DNA of 5,235 nt from JASFUX01 sp050050115. GTDB taxonomy: Bacteria > Pseudomonadota > Alphaproteobacteria > Caulobacterales > Maricaulaceae. Location of the stretch: assembly GCA_050050115.1 (NCBI GenBank), contig JASFUX010000246.1:1-5235 (forward strand), in the 5' to 3' direction. Both the position numbers and the translations under genes were made by a program. Positions 1 through 5,235 of the stretch are shown in pieces; the stretch's first letter is position 1; every line of letters starts with the position of its first letter. Below the pieces are notes generated by a model, which ran no database searches, was not told the DNA's origin, and saw nothing but the letters and a program-made list of their open reading frames with translations.

Positions 1-831
1 GGCACCCGGTTCGGTTGGCTCGGCGCGGCGATGGGCGTCGGCTTCATTCTCGGACCCGCGGTCGGCGGCCTGCTGGGCGAGCTGACGCCGCGGGCGCCGT
101 TCTTCGCCGCCGCCGCGCTCGCCGCGATAAACGCTCTGTACGGATTTATCATGGTGCCGGAGTCGCTGAAGAAGGAGAACCGCCGTCCTTTTTCGTGGAA
201 GCGCGCCAACTCGATCGGCACGCTTCTTCAGCTGCGGCGCACCGAGGGGCTCGGCGTGCTGGTGATCGTCGCTTTGTTCTCCAGCCTCTCTTCGTTCGTC
301 TATCCGGCGGTCTGGTCCTACGTGGCGATCGGCAAGTTCGGTTGGTCGGAGGCCGAGATCGGCTATTCCATCGCCTTTTACGGCCTGATGTTCGCCATCT
401 CGCAGGCCGGCATGATCCCGCTTCTTCTGCCCAGGCTCGGCGCGCGGCGCGCAATCTGGATTTCTCTGGCCGTCGAGGCGGTCGCGCTGGTCGGCATCGC
501 CTTCGCGCCCAATGGTCTGACGGTCTACGTACTGATCGTCGCGGCGCTGATCACCGGGCTGCAGGGCCCGGCGTTGCAGAAGGTGATGACCGAGCGTGTC
601 GGCCCGGACGCTCAGGGCGAGCTGCAGGGCGGGCTGTCGGCATTGAATGGCGTGACGCTGATCCTCGCGCCGCTCGTCTATACGCAGATGTTCTTCGCGT
701 TCGAGCGCGGGCTCGTCGGCGTGCGCTTTCCCGGCGCGCCGTTTCTGCTCGCCGCCGCGATGGCGGGGGTCGCGCTGGTGTTGTTCCTGGCGCGACGGCA
801 TCAGACTTCCATTGAACACGAGACGTCTTAA
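1..831 (+). CDS. TetA-like MFS drug/H+ antiporter, 5'-truncated by window edge
   Basis: This is an inner-membrane major facilitator superfamily transporter of the TCR/Tet type, expected to exchange a drug or other small molecule for protons. The reading frame is open from base 1, so the first ATG at 31 is internal; 276 residues are visible out of about 400 usual for the family, and roughly TM1-TM4 are missing. Visible residues 12-23 (GVGFILGPAVGG) form antiporter motif C of TM5. Other Tet-like landmarks are PES at 53-55 after TM6, a basic central loop at about 57-80, GWSEAEIGYSIAFYG at 114-128, and QGELQG at 205-210 in the TM10-TM11 region. The order and spacing match TetA class proteins as I recall them. 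The stop at 829-831 is followed by an inverted repeat and then ytoQ. The substrate cannot be read from sequence; many chromosomal homologues are not tetracycline pumps, so I give no tet symbol. Confidence 0.9.
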   Translation, partial: GTRFGWLGAAMGVGFILGPAVGGLLGELTPRAPFFAAAALAAINALYGFIMVPESLKKENRRPFSWKRANSIGTLLQLRRTEGLGVLVIVALFSSLSSFVYPAVWSYVAIGKFGWSEAEIGYSIAFYGLMFAISQAGMIPLLLPRLGARRAIWISLAVEAVALVGIAFAPNGLTVYVLIVAALITGLQGPALQKVMTERVGPDAQGELQGGLSALNGVTLILAPLVYTQMFFAFERGLVGVRFPGAPFLLAAAMAGVALVLFLARRHQTSIEHETS

Positions 832-836
832 GTACA

Positions 837-858
837 CCGTCTGATCAATCGCAGACGG
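837..858. repeat. Perfect 7-bp inverted repeat between the MFS gene and ytoQ
   Basis: CCGTCTG (837-843) and CAGACGG (852-858) are exact reverse complements separated by an 8-base loop (ATCAATCG). The repeat starts 6 bases after the MFS stop and ends just before the ytoQ Shine-Dalgarno. No T run follows, so it is not a classical Rho-independent terminator. It could be an intercistronic mRNA hairpin, a weak terminator, or an operator. The repeat itself is directly seen; its role is inference. Confidence 0.5.
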
Positions 859-871
859 CGGGAGGACGGCG

Positions 872-1333
872 ATGAAGACCTGGAACATCTATCTCTCAGG
901 CGAGATCCACAACGACTGGCGCGGCGAGATCGAGGACAAAGCCAAGGCGGCGGGGCTGCCGGTGGCGTTCAGCGCGCCGGTGACCATCCACGCGGACTCC
1001 GACGACTGTGGCGCCGTGATCCTCGGCGAAGAAGACAATCCGTTCTGGCGCGACAAAAAAGGCGCGCAGATCAACGCCATCCGAACCCGCACGCTGATCG
1101 AGAACGCCGACATCGTCGTGGTGCGCTTTGGCGAAAAGTATCGGCAATGGAACGCCGCGTTCGACGCCGGGATCGCGAGCGCCTTGAACACGCCGCTGAT
1201 CGTGCAACATCTAGCCGAACATCAGCACGCGCTAAAAGAGATCGACGCGGCAGCCCTGGCCGTCGTCGAAACCGTCGATCAGATCGTCGACATCCTGCGC
1301 TACGTCACGCTTGGCGAGCTTCGCCGCGGTTGA
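872..1333 (+). CDS. ytoQ: YtoQ family protein (nucleoside 2-deoxyribosyltransferase-like fold)
   Basis: A 153-residue soluble protein, close to the usual length of the Bacillus YtoQ family (Pfam Nuc_deoxyri_tr3). The family resembles nucleoside 2-deoxyribosyltransferases by fold, but its substrate and physiological role are not established as far as I know. Family landmarks are YLSGEIHNDWR at residues 7-17, FSAP at 33-36, the acidic patch HADSDDCG at 40-47, DKKGAQINAIRT at 61-72, and ADIVVVRFGEKYRQWNAAFDAG across 79-100. The last is the strongest signature and carries the conserved GEKY-QWN core. There is no signal peptide or membrane segment, so it is cytoplasmic. The start at 872 is supported by GGAGG at 861-865 with a 6-base spacer. 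The gene lies 40 bp after the MFS gene and 15 bp before the GFA gene, which suggests an operon with the latter. Family call is firm; biochemical activity is inferred from the family only. Confidence 0.88.
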   Translation: MKTWNIYLSGEIHNDWRGEIEDKAKAAGLPVAFSAPVTIHADSDDCGAVILGEEDNPFWRDKKGAQINAIRTRTLIENADIVVVRFGEKYRQWNAAFDAGIASALNTPLIVQHLAEHQHALKEIDAAALAVVETVDQIVDILRYVTLGELRRG

Positions 1334-1348
1334 TCTGGAGAATCCGAC

Positions 1349-1819
1349 ATGGCCAACCACTCCGGCTCGTGTTCCTGCGGCGCGGTGCGCTACGAGCTGA
1401 CCGCCGAGCCGATCATCGTGCACGCGTGTCACTGCAGAGACTGCCAGAAGCAGACCGGCGGCGCCTTCGCCATCAACGCGGTGATCGAAGCATCCAACGT
1501 CAAGGTGCTTCAAGGCGCGCCGGAGGCGGTGGAGATGACCACCGAAAGCGGCCGCCCGCATGACATCTACCGTTGCCCGGAATGCCGCGTCGCGCTCTGG
1601 AGCGATTATGGACGTCGGCGGACGATCTACTTCATCCGCGTCGCAACGCTGGATGATCCGGCAGCTCTGCCGCCCGACGTGCACATCTATACGCGGTCCA
1701 AGCTGCCCTATGTCGGCTTGCCTGAAGGCGCGGACGTTTTTGAAGGCTTCTACAATCCGCGCGAATACTGGTCGGAAGAAGCCGCCGCTAGATGGGCTGC
1801 GGCGACGGAGGCGAGCTAG
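1349..1819 (+). CDS. GFA/CENP-V family zinc protein
   Basis: A 156-residue cytoplasmic protein of the glutathione-dependent formaldehyde-activating (GFA)/CENP-V family. All seven cysteines of the zinc pattern are present: C8-x-C10, then C27-x-C29-x-x-C32 (within ACHCRDCQ), then C76-x-x-C79 (in YRCPEC). In the founding enzyme these bind one structural and one catalytic zinc. The glycine-rich GGAF follows the second cluster at 37-40, as is usual. The C-terminal part is less typical: a YTRSKLPYV segment, then FEGFYNPREYW before an alanine-rich tail. Many family members have no demonstrated formaldehyde role, so I avoid the name gfa. GGAG at 1337-1340, 8 bases before the ATG, supports the start. 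The gene sits 15 bp after ytoQ, probably in the same transcript, and its stop overlaps the stop of the convergent antiporter gene. Confidence 0.9.
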   Translation: MANHSGSCSCGAVRYELTAEPIIVHACHCRDCQKQTGGAFAINAVIEASNVKVLQGAPEAVEMTTESGRPHDIYRCPECRVALWSDYGRRRTIYFIRVATLDDPAALPPDVHIYTRSKLPYVGLPEGADVFEGFYNPREYWSEEAAARWAAATEAS

Positions 1820-3174
1820 ATCACCACGCCCATCCCAATATACGCCGCCAACGCCACTCCCGCCGCCGCCAGCGCATAAGGCAGCTGCGTGCGGACGTGG
1901 TCGATGTGGTCGACGCCTGCGGCGAGCGAGGCCAGCACCGTCGTGTCGGAGATCGGCGAGCAGTGATCGCCGAAGACGCCCCCGCCCATCACCGCGGCGA
2001 TCACCAGCGCCGGCGGCGCGCCGACGGCCGCCGCGACGGGCAAAGCGATGGGAATCAACAGCGCGAAGGTTCCCCAGCTCGTCCCCGTCGTGAACGAGAT
2101 GAAGCCGGCCAGCAGGAACACCGCCGGCGCGGCCGTCCACGCGGGCAGGCTCTCGCCCAGGACGCCGGCGAGGAAAGCGCCCGTCCCCAACGCGTTGAGA
2201 CTTGCGCCGAACCCCAGCGCCAGGACCAGCACGGTCACCGCCGGTAGCAGCTCGGCCATGCCGGCCATCGAGACCTCGGAGATCTCGCGTACGCCGAAGC
2301 GCCGGTGGACCAACAGCAGCGCCGCGGCGACGACGGTCGCCAGGCACATCGCCCAGAGCACCGACTTGCCGCCGTCGCCGGCGAGGATGCTCCCTCCCCC
2401 CGTCCACCAAAGGAAACCGAAGATCGCCGCCACAAGCACCGTCATCGGAACGATCATGAAGCGGGCCTTGGTCGGCGTTTCGCCCTCGGTCCGGTCGGCC
2501 GCCGCGGCGGTCGCCGCTTCGTGCCGCGCAAGGCTCGCATGCGCGCGCCCGGTGGCGGCGACGTAGTACGCCAGCCCCAGCGCGGCGAAAGCGTAGATGT
2601 TCAGGCCCGCCGCGCGCGCCAGCACGGCGACCGGATCTTCAAGGCCGTAGCCGTCGCTGATCAATCCCAGCAGATAGGCGCCCCAGCCGTTGAACAAGAT
2701 CACGATCGATATCGGCGCCGCGGTCGAGTCGATCAGATAAGCGAGTCGCGCACGCGACAGCCCAAACCGGTCGAACAGCCCCCGCGTCGCCACGCCGGAC
2801 GTCAGCAGGCTGAGGTTCGTCTCGACGAACAACGCCGTCCCCAGCCCCGCCGCCAGCAGCCCCGCGCGCCGCGGGCCCGCCACCACACCCGAGCCGACGA
2901 GCTTGTGCACGAACGCCGCAACGCCGCCCGAACGGCGCATAAGCGCGATCAGCGCGCCGACGAGCAGGCAGAAGCTGACCAGCCGCGCATTGCCCGGCGA
3001 GGTGAACACCATCGCTACGCGCTCTGCGGTTTCGAGGAAGCCGAGCCCCAGATTGCCGCCGGCGATCAAGGTCTCGGACACGAAGATCGCGGCGAGCAGC
3101 GAGACGATCACGTCGCGCGACCACATCACGAGGCCGACCGCGATGAGCGGCGGCAGCAGCGTTAGCCAGTCCAT
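1816..3174 (-). CDS. NhaC family Na+/H+ antiporter
   Basis: A 452-residue polytopic inner-membrane protein of the NhaC family (Pfam Na_H_antiporter), expected to exchange cytoplasmic Na+ for H+ and so support pH and sodium homeostasis. Alternating hydrophobic segments run almost the whole length, with one long hydrophilic loop at about 208-238. Family landmarks are FVETNLSLLTSG at 116-127, DSTAAPISI at 149-157, FTTGTSWGTFALLIPIA at 361-377, and the strong signature GDHCSPISDTT at 402-412. The two PIS-containing motifs sit in matching positions of the two halves, as expected of an internally duplicated transporter fold. The frame stays open 97 codons upstream to 3465, but that part lies antisense to the next gene and lacks transporter character. 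I chose 3174 because GGGAGGG lies just upstream; an ATG at 3201 in the same frame is the alternative. Related family members exchange malate/lactate or amino acids, so the substrate is inferred. Confidence 0.92.
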   Translation of the reverse strand: MDWLTLLPPLIAVGLVMWSRDVIVSLLAAIFVSETLIAGGNLGLGFLETAERVAMVFTSPGNARLVSFCLLVGALIALMRRSGGVAAFVHKLVGSGVVAGPRRAGLLAAGLGTALFVETNLSLLTSGVATRGLFDRFGLSRARLAYLIDSTAAPISIVILFNGWGAYLLGLISDGYGLEDPVAVLARAAGLNIYAFAALGLAYYVAATGRAHASLARHEAATAAAADRTEGETPTKARFMIVPMTVLVAAIFGFLWWTGGGSILAGDGGKSVLWAMCLATVVAAALLLVHRRFGVREISEVSMAGMAELLPAVTVLVLALGFGASLNALGTGAFLAGVLGESLPAWTAAPAVFLLAGFISFTTGTSWGTFALLIPIALPVAAAVGAPPALVIAAVMGGGVFGDHCSPISDTTVLASLAAGVDHIDHVRTQLPYALAAAGVALAAYIGMGVVI

Positions 3175-3179
3175 CGCGG

Positions 3180-3186
3180 CCCTCCC
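3180..3186 (-). promoter_or_regulatory. Shine-Dalgarno deciding the antiporter start
   Basis: Read on the minus strand this is GGGAGGG, 5 bases before the ATG at 3174 (about 7 from the GGAG core). The alternative ATG at 3201 has no comparable purine-rich tract at the right distance, which is why the 452-residue form is preferred. Confidence 0.7.
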
Positions 3187-3231
3187 GTTCCACACGAACA
3201 TGGAGCGCTGCGCGCGGGAAGTCCAAGCCCT

Positions 3232-3258
3232 CCGCCCTTGACGCCCCGCCTCAAGCGG
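3232..3258. promoter_or_regulatory. Imperfect dyad in the divergent intergenic region, possible operator or promoter
   Basis: The 100-bp gap between the divergent antiporter and DUF2721 genes (3175-3274) contains CTTGA (3237-3241) and TCAAG (3251-3255) separated by 9 bases, flanked by CCG (3232-3234) and CGG (3256-3258) with a 2-base bulge on the left. Each arm also resembles a -35 hexamer: TTGACG at 3238-3243 on the plus strand and TTGAGG at 3249-3254 on the minus strand. Neither has a good -10 at 16-18 bases. It could be a regulator binding site for one or both genes; this is inference from symmetry and position only. Confidence 0.25.
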
Positions 3259-3274
3259 ACGCAAAGGCTCGGCC

Positions 3275-3772
3275 ATGGATCTCGCCTTCGCCGCCGCCCC
3301 TATCCCCGAAGACATCGCCCGCACGATCCAGCTCGCGGTCGCGCCGGTGTTCCTGATCGCCGGGATCGGCGCGCTCTTGAATGTCCTGACCTCGCGCCTC
3401 GCCCGCGTCGTCGACCGCGGCCGCGCGCTCGAGGCCGACCTCGAGGCGGGCGTGCAAGGCGACAAACGTCAGCGCGAGATGGGCGCGCTCGCGGCGATCG
3501 ATGCCCGGATGAAGCGGATCAACGCGGCGATCACGCTGGCGACCCTGGCCGAGCTGCTGATCTGCGTGGTGGTGGTCTTCCTATTCACCTCGCAGTTCCT
3601 TCACCTTGCACTATCGCGCCTGATCGCAGGGCTGTTCATCGCGGCGATGACGGCGCTCATCGGCGCGCTCTCTTTTTTCCTCGCCGAGATCTCGATCGCG
3701 ACGCGAACGCTTCGAGTGCGCGCGGAGTTTCTGGACAAGAAGGGAAGCAAGCGCGGGCGCGGTTCAGCTTGA
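3275..3772 (+). CDS. DUF2721 family membrane protein
   Basis: A 165-residue protein matching the DUF2721 family, whose function is unknown to me. The N-terminal block has the family pattern: IQLAVAPVFLIAGIGALLN at 18-36 as the first membrane segment, followed by SRLARVVDRGR at 40-50. A charged, probably helical stretch covers about 48-82, then two more hydrophobic segments at about 83-105 and 114-137, and a basic tail (KKGSKRGRG) at 155-163. Three membrane segments in this order, with a soluble helical loop after the first, are typical of the family. The start at 3275 has only a weak Shine-Dalgarno (AAAGG, 3263-3267), but it sits directly before the conserved region, so a later start would lose TM1. 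The gene diverges from the antiporter and is followed after 51 bp by the reductase gene in the same direction. No ligand or enzymatic residue pattern is visible. Confidence 0.85.
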   Translation: MDLAFAAAPIPEDIARTIQLAVAPVFLIAGIGALLNVLTSRLARVVDRGRALEADLEAGVQGDKRQREMGALAAIDARMKRINAAITLATLAELLICVVVVFLFTSQFLHLALSRLIAGLFIAAMTALIGALSFFLAEISIATRTLRVRAEFLDKKGSKRGRGSA

Positions 3773-3823
3773 CGCGGAACGCTCCGGGCTCGACCCTTCA
3801 GCATTCCACTGCGGAGCACCGCC

Positions 3824-5086
3824 ATGACCGACCTCCCCGATCCCGCCGCTCGTCCGTTCGACGTCGTCGTCTATGGCGCGACCGGCTTCACCGGGCGGCT
3901 GGTCGCCGAGCACTTGGTCAAGGCGCACGGCCAGGACCGCGATCTCGCCTGGGCGATGGCGGGGCGCAGCGAGACCAAGCTCGCCGAGGTGCGCGATGAA
4001 GTCGGCGCGCCGGCCGACCTGCCGACGATCGTCGCGAACGCCGACGACCATGCCTCCCTGCGCGAGATGTGCTTTCAGACCCGCGTCGTCATCTCAACCG
4101 TCGGCCCCTATCAGCTTTACGGCGAGCCGCTGATCGCCGCTTGCGCTGAGACGGGCACGGACTACGTCGACCTCTGCGGCGAGCCGGCGTGGATGGCGGC
4201 AATGATTGAGAAGTACGACGCCGCGGCCAAGGCCTCGGGCGCGCGGATCGTCTTTTCCTGCGGCTTTGACTCGATCCCGTTCGATCTCGGCGTCTGGTTT
4301 CTGCAGACCCACGCCAAGGAGCGCTTCGGCGCGCCGTGCCCGCAGGTGAAAGGCCGCGTGCGCCGGATGAAGGGAACCTTCTCCGGGGGCACCGCGGCAA
4401 GCATGATCGCGACGATGAAAGCCGCCGTCGCCGACCCCGGTCTGCGCAAGACCCTCGCCGATCCGTTCGCGCTGACGCCGGGCTTTTCCGGCCCGCGCCA
4501 GCCATCGGGCGGCCGCGCCGTCTACGATGAAGCGGCAGGCGCCTGGGCGGCGCCGTTCATCATGGCGCCTATCAACACGAAGAACGTGCACCGTTCGAAC
4601 GCGCTGCTCGGCCATGCGTATGGGGAAGACTTCGTCTACGACGAAATGCTGCTGACCGGCGACGGACCGAAGGGCGAAAAGCGCGCCAAGGCGACTGAGC
4701 GCGGCGGCAAGCTGCAGAACATGGCGCTCGCCTTCGCGCCGAGCCGCGCGCTCATCGCCCAGTTCTTCCTGCCCAAGCCCGGCGAAGGCCCCACCCGACC
4801 CGAGCGCGAGACCGGCTACTACGACATCCTGTTCATCGGGCAGGCGCCGGACGGCAAGGAGCTTCGCGCCGCTGTCAAAGGCGACATGGATCCCGGCTAC
4901 GGCTCGACTTCGAAGATGATCGCCGAGAGCGCGCTCTGCCTCGCCAAGACCGTCGGCCGCGATGCGACGCCGGGCGGGATCTGGACCGCGGCGGCGGCGA
5001 TGGACGGCGCCCTGCTCGCCCGCCTCGAAGCCAACGCCGGACTGAGTTTCGCGCTCGAAGAGCCCCAGCCGCCCCAAGCCGATTAG
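3824..5086 (+). CDS. Saccharopine dehydrogenase-like NAD(P)-dependent oxidoreductase (trans-acting enoyl reductase type)
   Basis: A 420-residue soluble oxidoreductase with an N-terminal Rossmann domain of the saccharopine dehydrogenase NADP-binding type. The dinucleotide loop is GATGFTG at 18-24 (GxxGxxG), and AGR at 46-48 after the second strand suggests NADP(H) preference. Further landmarks are STVGPYQLYG at 91-100, DYVDLCGE at 113-120 and CGFDSIPFDLG at 145-155. This set is characteristic of the branch containing mycobacterial trans-acting enoyl reductases (Rv2449c/Rv2953 type) and the eukaryotic SCCPDH proteins, not of true lysine-pathway saccharopine dehydrogenase. Length agrees with that branch. 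GGAG 10 bases before the ATG supports the start. It lies 51 bp after the DUF2721 gene; co-transcription is possible. No polyketide or lipid synthesis gene is adjacent, so the substrate is open; an enoyl-thioester or lipid-linked substrate is only a family-based guess. Confidence 0.9.
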   Translation: MTDLPDPAARPFDVVVYGATGFTGRLVAEHLVKAHGQDRDLAWAMAGRSETKLAEVRDEVGAPADLPTIVANADDHASLREMCFQTRVVISTVGPYQLYGEPLIAACAETGTDYVDLCGEPAWMAAMIEKYDAAAKASGARIVFSCGFDSIPFDLGVWFLQTHAKERFGAPCPQVKGRVRRMKGTFSGGTAASMIATMKAAVADPGLRKTLADPFALTPGFSGPRQPSGGRAVYDEAAGAWAAPFIMAPINTKNVHRSNALLGHAYGEDFVYDEMLLTGDGPKGEKRAKATERGGKLQNMALAFAPSRALIAQFFLPKPGEGPTRPERETGYYDILFIGQAPDGKELRAAVKGDMDPGYGSTSKMIAESALCLAKTVGRDATPGGIWTAAAAMDGALLARLEANAGLSFALEEPQPPQAD

Positions 5087-5100
5087 GCTCAACGTCGAAT

Positions 5101-5119
5101 GGCCTGCGGGCCACAGGCC
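5101..5119 (+). terminator. Small hairpin after the reductase gene, possible terminator
   Basis: GGCCTG (5101-5106) and CAGGCC (5114-5119) form a perfect 6-bp GC-rich stem with a 7-base loop, starting 14 bases after the reductase stop. An alternative stem TGGCC (5100-5104)/GGCCA (5109-5113) competes with it. No T run follows (TAGCGATTCC), so if it ends transcription it does so without the classical U tract. Position favours a 3' end role; sequence support is modest. Confidence 0.35.
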
Positions 5120-5154
5120 TAGCGATTCCTTCCGCACACTCTTATGAGGCGCGC

Positions 5155-5160
5155 TTGACA
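5155..5160 (+). promoter_or_regulatory. Possible -35 box (TTGACA) for the gene at the right edge
   Basis: A consensus TTGACA, preceded by C as is common in alphaproteobacterial -35 elements, lies about 60 bases before the probable start at the right edge. At 16-18 bases downstream I see only CACTGT, ACTGTT or CTGTTC, none a convincing -10. The single hexamer is suggestive only. Confidence 0.3.
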
Positions 5161-5185
5161 GCGGGCCCGACCCCGTCACTGTTCG

Positions 5186-5197
5186 ATGCGAAAGCAT
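5186..5197 (+). repeat. GAAA-capped mini-hairpin in the leader of the right-edge gene
   Basis: ATGC (5186-5189), GAAA (5190-5193), GCAT (5194-5197) would fold in RNA as a 4-bp stem with a GNRA-type tetraloop; G5185-T5198 could add a wobble pair. It lies between the possible -35 and the Shine-Dalgarno, so it would be in the 5' leader if transcription starts near 5165-5185. The stem is short and may be chance. Confidence 0.25.
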
Positions 5198-5208
5198 TAA
5201 AGAGGGGC

Positions 5209-5215
5209 AAGGAGG
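5209..5215 (+). promoter_or_regulatory. Consensus Shine-Dalgarno (AAGGAGG) near the right edge
   Basis: AAGGAGG is a full match to the anti-16S consensus and the strongest ribosome binding site in the window. Three bases separate it from the ATG at 5219 and nine from the in-frame GTG at 5225, so spacing favours GTG, although the ATG cannot be excluded. Confidence 0.6.
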
Positions 5216-5224
5216 GGGATGCTC

Positions 5225-5235
5225 GTGACGAAGTC
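5225..5235 (+). CDS. Start of a further gene, truncated by the right edge
   Basis: A GTG at 5225 lies 9 bases after AAGGAGG and opens a frame (V-T-K-) that runs off the window. An in-frame ATG at 5219 would give M-L-V-T-K- but sits too close to the Shine-Dalgarno. Only a few codons are visible, so the product cannot be named. The call rests on the ribosome binding site and on the preceding 130-bp gene-free stretch that looks like a promoter and leader. Confidence 0.45.

Noticed and set aside
15..815. Plus-strand frame overlapping the MFS gene in another phase
   Set aside because: Its translation is Arg/Ala/Gly-rich without membrane segments, whereas the overlapping frame shows Tet-type MFS motifs throughout.
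1..831. Possible acquired tetracycline resistance gene
   Set aside because: The motifs are TetA-like, but base composition matches the neighbours, no mobile element is present, and the family includes many chromosomal transporters of other substrates.
1232..2410. Long open minus-strand frame (392 codons)
   Set aside because: It lies antisense to ytoQ and the GFA gene and in another frame of the antiporter. Its translation is rich in Arg, Gly and Ala with no family motif, which is typical of shadow frames in GC-rich DNA.
2305..3165. Plus-strand frame (286 codons) opposite the antiporter
   Set aside because: Its composition is dominated by Arg, Gln, Asp and His with no motif, and it mirrors the clearly coding minus strand.
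3238..3266. Plus-strand promoter TTGACG with a -10 at 3261-3266
   Set aside because: The -10 position reads GCAAAG, too far from consensus to call a promoter; only the symmetry of the region is reported.
3175..3465. 97-codon N-terminal extension of the antiporter frame
   Set aside because: It is antisense to the DUF2721 start, lacks hydrophobic segments, and a good Shine-Dalgarno favours the start at 3174.
4094..5197. Long open minus-strand frame (367 codons)
   Set aside because: It is antisense to the reductase, whose motifs are intact in the plus frame. The minus translation is Arg/Gly/Ala-rich with no recognisable domain or ribosome binding site.

Overview
The window reads as an ordinary, gene-dense stretch of a GC-rich bacterial chromosome. 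High G+C, strong GC bias at third codon positions (which creates many long antisense shadow frames) and the families present suggest an alphaproteobacterium, perhaps Caulobacterales- or Hyphomonadaceae-like. That placement is inference from style; no marker gene is present to prove it. I see no RNA gene, insertion sequence, integrase, CRISPR array or sign of recent transfer.

Layout, left to right. (1) Positions 1-831, + strand: the C-terminal two thirds of a TetA-like major facilitator drug/H+ antiporter, cut by the window edge. (2) 872-1333, +: a YtoQ family protein (nucleoside 2-deoxyribosyltransferase-like fold). (3) 1349-1819, +: a small zinc protein of the GFA/CENP-V family with all seven expected cysteines. 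These three genes run in one direction; genes 2 and 3 are 15 bp apart and very probably co-transcribed. A perfect 7-bp inverted repeat sits between genes 1 and 2. (4) 1816-3174, - strand: an NhaC family Na+/H+ antiporter, convergent with the GFA gene. The two stop codons share one CTAG. (5) 3275-3772, +: a DUF2721 membrane protein, divergent from the antiporter across a 100-bp intergenic region holding an imperfect dyad. (6) 3824-5086, +: a saccharopine dehydrogenase-like (trans-acting enoyl reductase type) NAD(P)-dependent oxidoreductase. (7) 5087-5235: a 3' flank with a small hairpin, then a probable leader (TTGACA hexamer, a GAAA-capped mini-hairpin, a consensus Shine-Dalgarno) and the first codons of another + strand gene cut by the right edge.

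The genes do not form one obvious pathway. Two are membrane antiporters (drug/H+ and Na+/H+), two are small conserved proteins of unclear physiological role (YtoQ, GFA), one is an uncharacterised membrane protein (DUF2721), and one is a reductase of unknown substrate. I found no convincing new system. The points most worth a second look are the intergenic inverted repeats, the ytoQ-GFA pairing and the leader at the right edge.
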